From: Rubrobacter sp.
GTDB lineage: Bacteria; Actinomycetota; Rubrobacteria; Rubrobacterales; Rubrobacteraceae
NCBI GenBank assembly: GCA_013695335.1
Contig: JACDAR010000032.1
Span: 1-13,281, forward strand
Direction: 5' to 3'
Length of the DNA: 13,281 nt
The position numbers and the translations under genes were made by a program. Shown here piece by piece: positions 1-7,125 of this stretch (its first letter is position 1; every line of letters begins with the position of its first letter). The notes below the pieces were generated by a model. The model made no database searches, was not told the origin of the DNA, and saw only the letters and a list, made by a program, of their open reading frames with translations.

Positions 1-592
1 CGAGGCGTCCAAGGGAGGGGAGCCAGCCGTCGGCGAGCCTACCTGTCAGGTCGAGCATCCTGGGTCCGTAGCCCCCGACCCAGATCCCGATGTCGTGCGC
101 CGGACGCGGACCCGGACGCATCCCACGTAGCGAGTAGAACTCGCCCTCGAAGCGCGCCGAACGCTCCTCGCTCCATACGAGGCGCATTACGTGGATTGCC
201 TCTTCCGTGGATTTGACTGCGTCGCGGGGGCTGCGGCGCGGGCCGTCCATCGCGACGATCGCATCCCAGAAAGCGCCTGCGCCGAGCCCGATCTCGACCC
301 GACCGCCGGATAGTATGTCGAGGCTGGCCGCGGCTTTGGCGAGCATGGCCGGTGGCCTGAGCGGGAGGTTCGCCACGTCTGGGAAGAACCGAATTTTCTC
401 GGTCTGGGGGACGAGCGTGGAGATCAAGGTCCAGGTATCCAGGAAGCGGCGCTGGTATGGATGGTCCTGTATCCCCGCGAGATCCAGGCCCGCCCTGTCA
501 GCCGCCCGCACGATACGCGATGCTTGACCCGGAGGCTCCGCCAGCGGCTCGACGCTGACGCCGAACTCGAGTTTCCTGCCGTAATCACCCAT
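1..592 (-). CDS. LLM-class (luciferase-like) flavin-dependent oxidoreductase, 3' end outside window
   Basis: The first 197 codons are present and the gene runs off the left edge. The translation opens MGDYGRKLEFGVSVEPLAEP and contains the classic bacterial-luciferase-like TIM-barrel pattern: an early strand (EFGVSVEP), residues GLAGIQDHPYQ near 37-48, PPAMLAKAAASLDILSGGRVEIGLGAG around 85-111, then FEGEFYSL and IWVGGYGPRML. The segment LDILSGGRVEIGLGAG is the hallmark of this superfamily, which uses reduced FMN or coenzyme F420; the sequence does not say which. The start is the ATG at 592-590, only 2 nt after the stop of the beta-propeller gene (595-597), so it is the sixth gene of the minus-strand operon and probably translationally coupled. 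An FMN reductase three genes upstream could supply reduced flavin (inference). Substrate unknown. Confidence 0.9.
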   Translation of the reverse strand, partial: MGDYGRKLEFGVSVEPLAEPPGQASRIVRAADRAGLDLAGIQDHPYQRRFLDTWTLISTLVPQTEKIRFFPDVANLPLRPPAMLAKAAASLDILSGGRVEIGLGAGAFWDAIVAMDGPRRSPRDAVKSTEEAIHVMRLVWSEERSARFEGEFYSLRGMRPGPRPAHDIGIWVGGYGPRMLDLTGRLADGWLPSLGRL

Positions 593-594
593 GG

Positions 595-1554
595 CTATAC
601 CGCCACGGCCGCCAGCGCGTCCAGCCCACCCGAAGGACCGGCAATCTCCCGCCAGTTTTCGCCAGAGTTCCGGCTTTGGAGAATGGTCCCGTCGCCGAGG
701 CCAGCATAGATGCTGCCAGATGTCTCGGGGTCAGCCGCGAGGGCGTATGGGAACTCGTCAAGGTTTTCGAGAACCGGCTCCCACCGTTCGCCGTCCTTTC
801 GGCGGTAGATTGCCGCTTCAGACGGGCGGGAGCCGTGCGCCTGCACCGGTCCCCTGGCTGCCGAGGCGTATACCAGGTTCGGGTCTTCCGCGTCCACGGC
901 GAGCCCCCAGAGGTAGTGGAGCGTGAAACCCGTGCCTGCCGATGTCCAGGTGTCTCCCGAATCCGCGCTCTCGGCGAAACCGCCGCCCCCGGCCTCGAAG
1001 AAAGCCTCGGGGGAGGCTGGATGGGTGGCGAGGGAATGGCAGTCTGGCTGGGCTCCGGGACGTTGATCCTGCCACGTCCCGCCACCATCCTGGCTGCGGA
1101 GAACGCCGCCGAGCTCTATGCCAGTGACGATGAGCGCGGCATCTCGATGGGAGGGCGAGATCGACCGCACGTGCGAGGTCCACGGCCTGGGCGGGAAGCT
1201 CCACGTCGGGGCCGATGGCAGTTGCTTCATGGTTTCGAGTTCCAGCCAGGATTTGCCCCCGTCCCGGCTGACAAAAAGGCTGCTCGGCTCCGTCCCAGCA
1301 TAGATAGCGCCATCCATCGGCGAGACCGCGACCGCCGTGATCCTGGGATGGACGATCCCAGATAGCTGGCCCCAGCTCTGGCCGCCATCCTCACTCTTGA
1401 ACAACCCGTTGTCGGTGGTGCCAACGTAGACGGTGTCGGGATCTCGCGGGTCAACGGCCAGGCAACGGGCGCCCTCGTGCTCGAGAGATCGCCTGGACTT
1501 GCCGTTCTCGATTGTCGTGACGGATTTCGGTCCCGCTGCGTACAGTCGGATCAT
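595..1554 (-). CDS. Asp-box (BNR/VPS10/Ycf48-like) beta-propeller protein
   Basis: The 319-residue protein is built of repeated Asp-box motifs of the type S-x-D-x-G-x-x-W. They occur at about residues 54-61 (SEDGGQSW), 96-103 (SRDGGKSW), 154-161 (SQDGGGTW), 196-203 (SADSGDTW), 252-258 (degenerate, RKDGERW) and 294-301 (SRNSGENW). Each follows a strand of the kind AVDPxDPxTVYVGT, so a six- or seven-bladed propeller is expected. There is no signal peptide or membrane segment, so it should be cytoplasmic. Such proteins are often auto-named sialidase or glycosyl hydrolase, but I see no catalytic sialidase residues and would not use that name. The ATG at 1554 has a near-perfect Shine-Dalgarno (AAGGAGGT, at 1568-1561 on the minus strand), 6 nt upstream, overlapping the stop of the MFS gene. 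Role in the operon unknown; a scaffold or ligand sensor is possible. Confidence 0.85.
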   Translation of the reverse strand: MIRLYAAGPKSVTTIENGKSRRSLEHEGARCLAVDPRDPDTVYVGTTDNGLFKSEDGGQSWGQLSGIVHPRITAVAVSPMDGAIYAGTEPSSLFVSRDGGKSWLELETMKQLPSAPTWSFPPRPWTSHVRSISPSHRDAALIVTGIELGGVLRSQDGGGTWQDQRPGAQPDCHSLATHPASPEAFFEAGGGGFAESADSGDTWTSAGTGFTLHYLWGLAVDAEDPNLVYASAARGPVQAHGSRPSEAAIYRRKDGERWEPVLENLDEFPYALAADPETSGSIYAGLGDGTILQSRNSGENWREIAGPSGGLDALAAVAV

Positions 1555-1566
1555 CTGAGAACCTCC

Positions 1567-3045
1567 TTATGAGTCCCCTTGAGTGATGCTTCCAAGCTCA
1601 TCCATTGCGTCTCTCTGTTCCACCGTCTCTTTCTTGGAGCCAGGCAGGCCGAACGACGCGAACAGGGCGATCACGATGGCGAAGGCCAACAGCAAGAATG
1701 CATCAGAGAACGGCGCGGCGTCCGTCATATAAAAAGGATTGAGTGCCGCAGACTCCGCATCCTGCCGGATCGCCAGAAACGTTGCCCCGATTGCAGGTCC
1801 GAAGCCGCCGCCGAGGAAGAAGAACATCTGGTAGATACCGAGTCCGACCCCGCTCTCGGAGGGTGGAAGCGAGTTCGCAGCCGCGTTGGCGTTTGGGGAG
1901 TTGATCGCAGCGAACCCGAGACCCTGCCCAGCCAGACCAGCCGCCACCAGCGCGGGAGCGTTCCCAGCCGCCACCGTCGAGAGGAAAAGCGTCGAGATGA
2001 GAACGATGATCAAACCCGTCCTGGCGAGGAGCCGCGACCCGAAGCGGTCGGAGAGCCGTCCGGCTACCGGAGACAGCACCGCTACCAGAACCGCCCCCGG
2101 CGCAAGCACGAGCCCGATGCCCGTCGCGGAGAGACCGTTGACTTCGGAGAGCATGAGTGGAACCAGGATCAGGCTTCCGAGGTTGGTGAACATGAAGAAG
2201 AACCCGACGCCAGCCGCAGCCAGGAACGCCCGGTTGCGGAACATCCGGGGCGACACGAAGGGCTCCTTGACGCCCCTGATGCGCGTCACGAAGATGGTCA
2301 CGGCCACGAGCGACAGAATGAAACTCCCCCACGAGAGCGGGGATCCAAAGCCCGCAGCCTGCCCCTCGGTCACCCCGAAAAGAGCCAGCCCAGCCGAGAC
2401 CGCCAGCGCCAGCCCGCTCGGAACGTCGAAGTGATGGATCGCCTCACTCAAACTGGAAGGCGCGTCGGCAACCTCCGATGCGCCGGGAAGCGACCGCAAC
2501 GCCAACGGCACCAGCGCGAGCGACAGTACGAGGGTGAGGTAGAACAGGGCGTGCCACCCTGTCAGGCCAGCTATGACGCCGCCAAGAACAGGGCCAACCG
2601 CCGCGCCGGCCCCGACGCTCGAAGAGAGCAGCCCCAGGGCCGCGCCGCGTTCGCCTGGGGGCATGGCTTTCGCCACGGAGGCGAAGCCGAGGGCTGGTAT
2701 CGCGGAGGCGCCCGCCGCCTGCACGATCCTCCCGACCACGAGCACTGGCAGGGTGGGGGCGAGCGCGCACACCAGCGAGCCAGCCGCGAGCACGATCAGG
2801 CCCGCCGAAAACACGAGGCGCAGGCTGTACAGGTCGGCGATTCGCCCGTAAAGCGGGATGCCGATGGCGAAGATCAGGAGGTATCCCGTGATGACCCACC
2901 CAGTCTGGCCCTGGGTCGCGCCGAAGTCCTGCCTGATGTCGGGGACCACGACGTTCGTGAACGTCTGGTTGAGCACGGAGACCAGGATCGCCGATACAAC
3001 GACGATCAGGAGCAGCCGCGTGCTCGTGCCCGCTCTGGCCGTCAA
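1567..3045 (-). CDS. MFS drug:H+ antiporter, DHA2 (14-TM, EmrB/QacA-like) family
   Basis: This 492-residue, very hydrophobic protein has the length expected of the 14-helix DHA2 family. The first helix carries LNQTFTNVVVPDIRQDFG, the family's variant of the L-D-x-T-I-V-N-V-A-L-P motif. The cytoplasmic loop after helix 2 has GRIADLYSLRLVF (about 67-79, motif A), and helix 5 has the antiporter motif C (VGAGAAVGPVLGG, about 144-156), which suggests export rather than uptake. A second motif A-like loop reads GRLSDRFGSRLL. The likely job is proton-driven efflux of a hydrophobic toxicant or metabolite across the inner membrane. The start is a TTG whose last two bases belong to the upstream reductase's TGA (4-nt TTGA overlap, 3045-3042), so translation is probably coupled. 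Substrate not deducible. Confidence 0.9.
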   Translation of the reverse strand: MTARAGTSTRLLLIVVVSAILVSVLNQTFTNVVVPDIRQDFGATQGQTGWVITGYLLIFAIGIPLYGRIADLYSLRLVFSAGLIVLAAGSLVCALAPTLPVLVVGRIVQAAGASAIPALGFASVAKAMPPGERGAALGLLSSSVGAGAAVGPVLGGVIAGLTGWHALFYLTLVLSLALVPLALRSLPGASEVADAPSSLSEAIHHFDVPSGLALAVSAGLALFGVTEGQAAGFGSPLSWGSFILSLVAVTIFVTRIRGVKEPFVSPRMFRNRAFLAAAGVGFFFMFTNLGSLILVPLMLSEVNGLSATGIGLVLAPGAVLVAVLSPVAGRLSDRFGSRLLARTGLIIVLISTLFLSTVAAGNAPALVAAGLAGQGLGFAAINSPNANAAANSLPPSESGVGLGIYQMFFFLGGGFGPAIGATFLAIRQDAESAALNPFYMTDAAPFSDAFLLLAFAIVIALFASFGLPGSKKETVEQRDAMDELGSITQGDS

Positions 3046-3650
3046 GCCGCGCTCTTCGCCGGGACACGCTCCGCCGGAGAGGCGAACTGCTCCGCCAGAT
3101 CTACGACGAGTCCCCCGAGCTGATCGAGACGCGCTTCGTATCTTTCATCTGTGAAGTTTCCATCGTCGTCGGTTATCTGCCAGGCTCTCGGTATCGTCAC
3201 CGTCATCGGCGCAACCACGCCGCGCAGCGCATGAACCGTATCCACCATCGTGCGGTTGGCGTTCGTGGCCGCCTGCTCGCCGCCCGCCGTGGAGATCAGG
3301 CCGACAACCCGCCCGTGCAGGTATGGTCGATCATCGCGCGAGAGGAACTGCGCGAAGTCGATGGCGTTCTTGGTGACGCCAGCCAGCGTTCCATGGTACG
3401 CGCCTGTGTTGAAGATCAGGGCGTCAGCCCGGCGCATGGCCTCCACGAACTCCCTGACTTCAGGCCCGTATTCGTCGAGCGCCAGGCCCGGTTCGTACAT
3501 CGGGAGGTCAAGTTCTCGCAAATCCAGAAGCTCGGTCTCCGCGCCGGATTCTTTTGCGCCCTCCAGCGCGCGCCGCAGCGCCCCGAGGCTGGATGAGCCC
3601 TCCCTCAGCGTGCCGCCGATTCCTACTACTCTCAAACGTCCGTCGCCCAT
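3042..3650 (-). CDS. NADPH-dependent FMN reductase family protein (flavodoxin fold)
   Basis: The 202-residue protein belongs to the NADPH-dependent FMN reductase family (SsuE/ChrR/azoreductase-like). The N-terminal strand VVGIGGTLREGSSSLGAL (about 8-25) is the FMN-phosphate-binding loop, corresponding to G-S-x-R-x-x-S in relatives. YHGTLAGVTKNAIDF (about 85-99) matches the canonical PEYHGSxxGxLKNAIDW isoalloxazine-binding segment. LISTAGG (about 118-124) is the third flavin-contact loop. Such enzymes reduce FMN, quinones, azo or nitro compounds in the cytoplasm. The ATG at 3650 has a purine-rich ribosome site (AAGGATGG) about 9 nt upstream. It lies 58 nt after the marR stop and overlaps the MFS gene by 4 nt. 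It could hand reduced FMN to the LLM monooxygenase of the operon, or act independently in quinone detoxification. Confidence 0.9.
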   Translation of the reverse strand: MGDGRLRVVGIGGTLREGSSSLGALRRALEGAKESGAETELLDLRELDLPMYEPGLALDEYGPEVREFVEAMRRADALIFNTGAYHGTLAGVTKNAIDFAQFLSRDDRPYLHGRVVGLISTAGGEQAATNANRTMVDTVHALRGVVAPMTVTIPRAWQITDDDGNFTDERYEARLDQLGGLVVDLAEQFASPAERVPAKSAA

Positions 3651-3708
3651 CTTCTTCCCATCCTTTCAAAAAGTCTTCCAAAATATTCGCCTCTTCACGG
3701 CCCTGGCG

Positions 3709-4140
3709 TCAGTTCAGGTTACCGCGCATCTTGGTAAGTAGGCCGTGAAGCGCCTGACGTTCGTCCGCGCCCAGGCCGGAGAGGGTCTTCTCTTCAGCCT
3801 GCCGCCAGCAACTTGCGACAGGCCCGCGCAGGGCGCGTCCCGCCTCAGTGAGATAGACGCGGAAGCTCCTGGCATCCTCGGCGTCCTTTTGTCTCTCGAC
3901 CAGTCCGCAGTTCTCCAGGCGGCGGAGCATTTTGGTTACGGTCGGGGGTTCGACGCGGAGCCTGGCCGCCAGCTCGCCGCCGCGCAGGCCGTCCTCATCC
4001 CAGAGTTCGACGAGCACCATCTCCTGCCCGACGTGAAGACCGATACCCGCCAGTTGCTCGGACACGTTGCCCCTGTGCGCCTTGCAGACCTTCGCCAGCG
4101 CGAACCCCGTCGTGTCGCGTATGGGGGATCGCTGTATCAC
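3709..4140 (-). CDS. MarR-family transcriptional regulator
   Basis: The 143-residue protein has the MarR architecture: an N-terminal dimerisation helix, then a winged helix-turn-helix from about 53 to 100. GGELAARLRVEPPTVTKMLRRLENCGLVERQKDAEDARSFRVYLTEAGRAL is split here as helix 2/recognition helix (residues 54-73) and wing with the D-x-R-x-x-x-V-x-L-T pattern (residues 88-98). A C-terminal helix completes the dimer interface. Three cysteines (19, 78, 111) leave room for thiol sensing but do not match the OhrR pattern clearly. The start is GTG at 4140, overlapping the TGA of the upstream small gene by 4 nt (GTGA). MarR proteins usually repress their own operon until a phenolic ligand or oxidant binds. 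A palindrome at 4506-4525, overlapping the operon promoter, is its likely operator. Confidence 0.92.
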   Translation of the reverse strand: MIQRSPIRDTTGFALAKVCKAHRGNVSEQLAGIGLHVGQEMVLVELWDEDGLRGGELAARLRVEPPTVTKMLRRLENCGLVERQKDAEDARSFRVYLTEAGRALRGPVASCWRQAEEKTLSGLGADERQALHGLLTKMRGNLN

Positions 4141-4481
4141 ACGCCCCCCGCAGCCTTCTCGCTGTCCTTGCTGGATCTGGTTAGACGCTCGTAGTTGAGC
4201 CGGAAGAGATCCAGCGCCCCCTCCACGTCATCCTCGCCCCGTATGGGATAGCTCACCCACCCGGTCTTCGGCATCACATGGTGCAGCCGCGCCTTTCCAG
4301 CCTCCACGAGCTCCTTGCGTACCCTCACGGGAAACGGAAGATCAGCAAGCCGGTCGCCGTGCAGGTGCCCGATCTCATGCCCCCTCACCCGAAACTCCTC
4401 CCCGCCAAACCTGTGCGGACGCGCCTCCACCCCAGGCCATCCCACTACCTCGCGTTCGATCTCATCCCTGATACTCGTCAT
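4137..4481 (-). CDS. Luciferase-domain (DUF5519-type, PF17648-like) small protein
   Basis: The 114-residue soluble protein is recognised by its pattern rather than by any search: GWPGVEARPHRFGGEEFRV at 14-32, HEIGHLHGDRLADLPFPV at 35-52, ELVEAGKARLHHVMPKTGWV at 57-76, then DLFRLNYERL at 91-100. This matches the family grouped in Pfam with the fungal luciferase Luz, also called DUF5519. The bacterial members have no established activity. Conserved histidines (38, 40, 67, 68) could form a binding or catalytic site (inference). The reading frame is open far upstream, but family similarity begins only at MTSIRDEIE, and the ATG at 4481 lies about 35 nt after the predicted transcription start; GGGGT 5-9 nt upstream is a modest ribosome site. 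It is the first gene of the minus-strand operon and overlaps marR by 4 nt (GTGA). Confidence 0.8.
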   Translation of the reverse strand: MTSIRDEIEREVVGWPGVEARPHRFGGEEFRVRGHEIGHLHGDRLADLPFPVRVRKELVEAGKARLHHVMPKTGWVSYPIRGEDDVEGALDLFRLNYERLTRSSKDSEKAAGGV

Positions 4482-4505
4482 CTCGACCCCGATCCACCGG
4501 ATATT

Positions 4506-4525
4506 AATTAGCTGGCTAACTAATT
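4506..4525. promoter_or_regulatory. Candidate MarR operator (20-bp palindrome)
   Basis: AATTAGCTGGCTAACTAATT contains perfect outer arms AATTAG/CTAATT (4506-4511 and 4520-4525) and an overlapping inner pair TTAGC/GCTAA (4508-4512 and 4515-4519). It resembles the TTAGTTAGCTAACTAA-type sites bound by many MarR-family proteins. It shares its last three bases with the -10 box and covers the predicted start point, the ideal place for repression. The assignment to the operon's own MarR protein is inference from position and sequence type. Confidence 0.6.
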
Positions 4526-4550
4526 CTATTACCTGCGTAATGTATTTCAA
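4523..4550 (-). promoter_or_regulatory. Predicted sigma-70-type promoter of the luciferase-domain/marR operon
   Basis: On the minus strand, TTGAAA (4550-4545, 5 of 6 to TTGACA), a 16-nt spacer and TAGAAT (4528-4523, 5 of 6 to TATAAT) form the best promoter I found in the window. Transcription should begin near 4516, leaving a 5' leader of about 35 nt before the ATG at 4481. The AT-rich patch stands out from the GC-rich surroundings. Confidence 0.65.
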
Positions 4551-4734
4551 CCACGGCTCTGTCCTTGATGGCTGGTGTGTGCCTACCCAGATGATGCGCC
4601 GTGGGCCGCGCTCTGGCATCGGGCATGGGGACGGTATTCCAGCAGTACTTTGGTACAGGGTGGGAATGGGGCGGGATGGATTGTTTACTATTACGTGGGC
4701 TCGTGGGGGATCTTGCATCGTGAGGGAGGGGATG

Positions 4735-6213
4735 ATGGCTGGAAGCGGGAAGGGCGTGGAGACGGTGGATGCTGCGGGGTATCTCGGGGCGCAGCCTACC
4801 GGGAGCAGCGAGGATGAGTTGTTGCCTGAGATACGGGAGCGGGTGGCGGCGGATGGGCGCAGGATCGTGGTTCTCGACGACGATCCCACGGGCGTCCAGA
4901 GCGTACACGACGTGCCTGTGCTGGCCCACTGGTCCGTGCAAGAGTTGCGCTGGGCGCTCTCCCAGGAGAGCCCGACGTTCTTCATCCTCACCAACTCCCG
5001 CGCCGTGCCAGAGGACCGCGCCGTTGAGATGAACCGCGAGATCTGCCGCTCGCTCGTGGAGGCCGCCGAAGATACCGGCACGGGCTTCGCCCTGACGAGC
5101 AGGAGCGACTCCACCCTCCGGGGGCATTATCCTGCCGAAACCGACGCGCTGGCTGGGGTGCTTTCGGAAGCGCGGGGAGGGAGCATAGACGGTGTGATCC
5201 TGTGTCCCTGCTTCTTCGAGGCGGGTAGGATCACCATCGACGACATCCACTGGGTGCGGCAGGGAGACTACCTCGTCCCAGTCGGCCTCACAGAGTTCGC
5301 CTCGGACCACAGCTTCGGTTTCGCAAGCTCAGACCTGAAAGAGTGGGTTGCGGAGAAGACCGGAGGCCGGGTATCCGCCTCCGACGTCGTGAGCATCAGC
5401 CTCCCGGATATCCGCGAAGGCGGACCAGCGCGCGTAGCCGAAAAGCTGGCCCAGGTTGATGGCGGTCGTCCCGTTGTGGTCAACGCGGAGCATTACGGGG
5501 ATCTGGAGGTTTTCGTGCTCGGGTTGCTGGATGCGGAGGCTGCGGGGAAGAGCTTCATATACCGAACCGGACCTTCGTTCGTGCGGGCTCGGGGCGGCAT
5601 TACCGCCCCGAGCATCCTCGAACCAGGCAACCTCTGGGGCGATGGCAGGCGTTCCGGGCACGGGCTGGTTCTCGTTGGCTCATACGTCCCGACCACGACG
5701 GAGCAGTTGCGTCAGGCGCTCGAACTGGATGGGGTGGAGGCCATCGAGTTATCCGTTCCCCGAATGCTCGACCCCGACTCGTGGGAAACCGAGGTCGAGA
5801 GGGTATCTTCCAAGGTGAATCAGGCGTTGCGCTCGCGGGAGGTAGTCGTGTATACGAGCCGGGATCTCGTGACAGCGGATACGTTGGGTGAGGGTGGGAG
5901 GTCCAACCTCGACGTTGGCTCCGCCGTTTCAGACGCCCTCGTCGAAGTAGTGCGGCGACTCGACAGAACCCTGGATCTGTCGTTCGTGATCGCCAAGGGG
6001 GGCATCACGTCCAGCGTGGTCGGCACTGAGGGGCTTGGTGTGAGGCGGGCGCAGGTGGCTGGACCGCTGTTGCCGCCGGGCATCGTGCCGGTCTGGATAC
6101 TGCCCGAAGACAATGAGTTCCCCGGCCTGCCGTATGTGATCTTCCCAGGTAACGTCGGTGGACCCGGCTCGCTCGCGCAGGCCATCGAGAAGCTGCGCGG
6201 AACAGATGGATGA
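4735..6213 (+). CDS. Four-carbon acid sugar kinase family protein (DUF1537/YgbK/OtnK-like)
   Basis: The 492-residue protein matches the four-carbon acid sugar kinase family in length and in its two-domain layout. The N-terminal substrate-binding domain has VVLDDDPTGVQSV (about 45-57) and LTSRSDSTLRGHYPAE (about 120-135), with the acidic and SDSTLRGH residues that grip the acid sugar. FIYRTGPSFVRARGG closes this half. The C-terminal nucleotide-binding domain has LVGSYVPTTTEQLRQAL, KGGITSS (421-427) and FPGNVGGPGSL (470-480). Characterised relatives phosphorylate 3-oxo-tetronate (OtnK) or D-threonate/D-erythronate (DtnK/DenK); the sequence alone does not separate them. Of the paired ATGs at 4732 and 4735 I prefer 4735, because GGAGG at 4725-4729 then sits 5 nt away; an in-frame GTG at 4720 is another option. 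A dehydrogenase gene follows after 27 nt. Confidence 0.9.
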   Translation: MAGSGKGVETVDAAGYLGAQPTGSSEDELLPEIRERVAADGRRIVVLDDDPTGVQSVHDVPVLAHWSVQELRWALSQESPTFFILTNSRAVPEDRAVEMNREICRSLVEAAEDTGTGFALTSRSDSTLRGHYPAETDALAGVLSEARGGSIDGVILCPCFFEAGRITIDDIHWVRQGDYLVPVGLTEFASDHSFGFASSDLKEWVAEKTGGRVSASDVVSISLPDIREGGPARVAEKLAQVDGGRPVVVNAEHYGDLEVFVLGLLDAEAAGKSFIYRTGPSFVRARGGITAPSILEPGNLWGDGRRSGHGLVLVGSYVPTTTEQLRQALELDGVEAIELSVPRMLDPDSWETEVERVSSKVNQALRSREVVVYTSRDLVTADTLGEGGRSNLDVGSAVSDALVEVVRRLDRTLDLSFVIAKGGITSSVVGTEGLGVRRAQVAGPLLPPGIVPVWILPEDNEFPGLPYVIFPGNVGGPGSLAQAIEKLRGTDG

Positions 6214-6240
6214 GCATATCGGACGGATCGAGGAGGAGAT

Positions 6241-7110
6241 ATGACACAGATAGGGTTTATCGGGCTTGGCGCGATGGGCATGCCGATGGCGGGGTGCCTG
6301 ATCTCAGCCGGCCACCAACTGACAGTGTTCGACGTGGCCGAATCAAGGGTGCGCTCACTGGAAGAACGTGGAGCCAGTGCCGCGAGTTCGCCACGGGATG
6401 CCGGAAACGGGGCAGAGGCGCTAGTCGTTATGGTCGCCAGAGGCGCGCAGGCTGAGGAGGCGTTGTTCGGGGAGGAGGGCGCAGCTCAAGGCATGGCCGA
6501 AGGCTCGGCCGTCGTCCTGATGAGCACCATCGGCCCAGAGGCGGTTCGCGGGCTGGCAGGGCGCCTGGGAGAGCGGGGGCTGCGCCTGCTGGACGCGCCG
6601 GTGAGCGGTGGTGTGGCACGCGCGGAGAGGGGAGACCTCCTCATCATGGCGGGTGGGGATCCGGAACTCTTCGCCCGGTTGAAGCCGGCCCTCGATGCGA
6701 TGGGTTCCAGCGTCATCCACTGTGGTCCTCGCGCTGGGGATGGTCAATCAGTCAAGCTCGTCAACCAGTTGCTGTGCGGGGTGCATATCGCGGTGGCGGC
6801 AGAGGCGCTCGCCTACGCGGAGCGGCTTGGCCTCGATGCCCGGTTCGTCTTCGAGACCATCAGGCACGGGGCTGCCAACTCTTTCATGCTCGAAGACCGT
6901 GGGGAGCGGATGCTCGAAAGAGCCTTCGAGTCGCCGAAGAGCGCTCTCGATATATTCATCAAGGACATGGGCCTCGTGCTTGCGTCGGCGGAGGAAACAG
7001 GGTTCTCAGCGCCGCTGGCGGATGCGGCCCGCCGGGTCTACGAAGCCGGGGCTGAGATGGGGCTTGGTTCCGAAGACGACTCAGGCGTCATCCGCACCTA
7101 CGAATCCTGA
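6241..7110 (+). CDS. Beta-hydroxyacid dehydrogenase (3-hydroxyisobutyrate / L-threonate dehydrogenase family)
   Basis: The 289-residue protein has the standard family length and all key motifs. Dinucleotide-binding GFIGLGAMGMPMA is at 5-17; Asp31 at the end of the second strand favours NAD+ over NADP+. The substrate signature DAPVSGG is at 118-124, and the catalytic lysine is K172 in GDGQSVKLVNQ. Family members oxidise 3-hydroxyisobutyrate, 2-hydroxy-3-oxopropionate (tartronate semialdehyde, in reverse) or L-threonate (LtnD). Pairing with a four-carbon acid sugar kinase points to the LtnD-type reaction, threonate C2 oxidation to 2-oxo-tetronate (inference from context). ATG at 6241 follows AGGAGG (6231-6236) by 4 nt. 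The stop is 15 nt from the stop of the convergent transporter gene, and I see no terminator in that gap. Confidence 0.88.
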   Translation: MTQIGFIGLGAMGMPMAGCLISAGHQLTVFDVAESRVRSLEERGASAASSPRDAGNGAEALVVMVARGAQAEEALFGEEGAAQGMAEGSAVVLMSTIGPEAVRGLAGRLGERGLRLLDAPVSGGVARAERGDLLIMAGGDPELFARLKPALDAMGSSVIHCGPRAGDGQSVKLVNQLLCGVHIAVAAEALAYAERLGLDARFVFETIRHGAANSFMLEDRGERMLERAFESPKSALDIFIKDMGLVLASAEETGFSAPLADAARRVYEAGAEMGLGSEDDSGVIRTYES

Positions 7111-7125
7111 ACTCTGCGTGGTTAT

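Noticed and set aside
595..1554. Naming the propeller protein a sialidase
   Set aside because: Only structural Asp-boxes are present; the arginine triad and nucleophile of sialidases were not found.
1579..3123. Long plus-strand ORF of 514 codons
   Set aside because: It is antisense to the MFS gene; its product is rich in Arg, Glu, His and Gln with no fold-like pattern, as expected of the mirror frame of a GC-rich membrane-protein gene.
4315..4734. N-terminal extension of the acid-sugar kinase frame back to 4315
   Set aside because: The extension overlaps the luciferase-domain gene and its promoter on the other strand, shows no family similarity, and a ribosome site lies directly before 4732/4735.
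4482..5114. Upstream extension of the luciferase-domain gene to 5114 on the minus strand
   Set aside because: This part is antisense to the kinase gene and low in family-like sequence; similarity begins at the ATG at 4481 and a promoter sits between.
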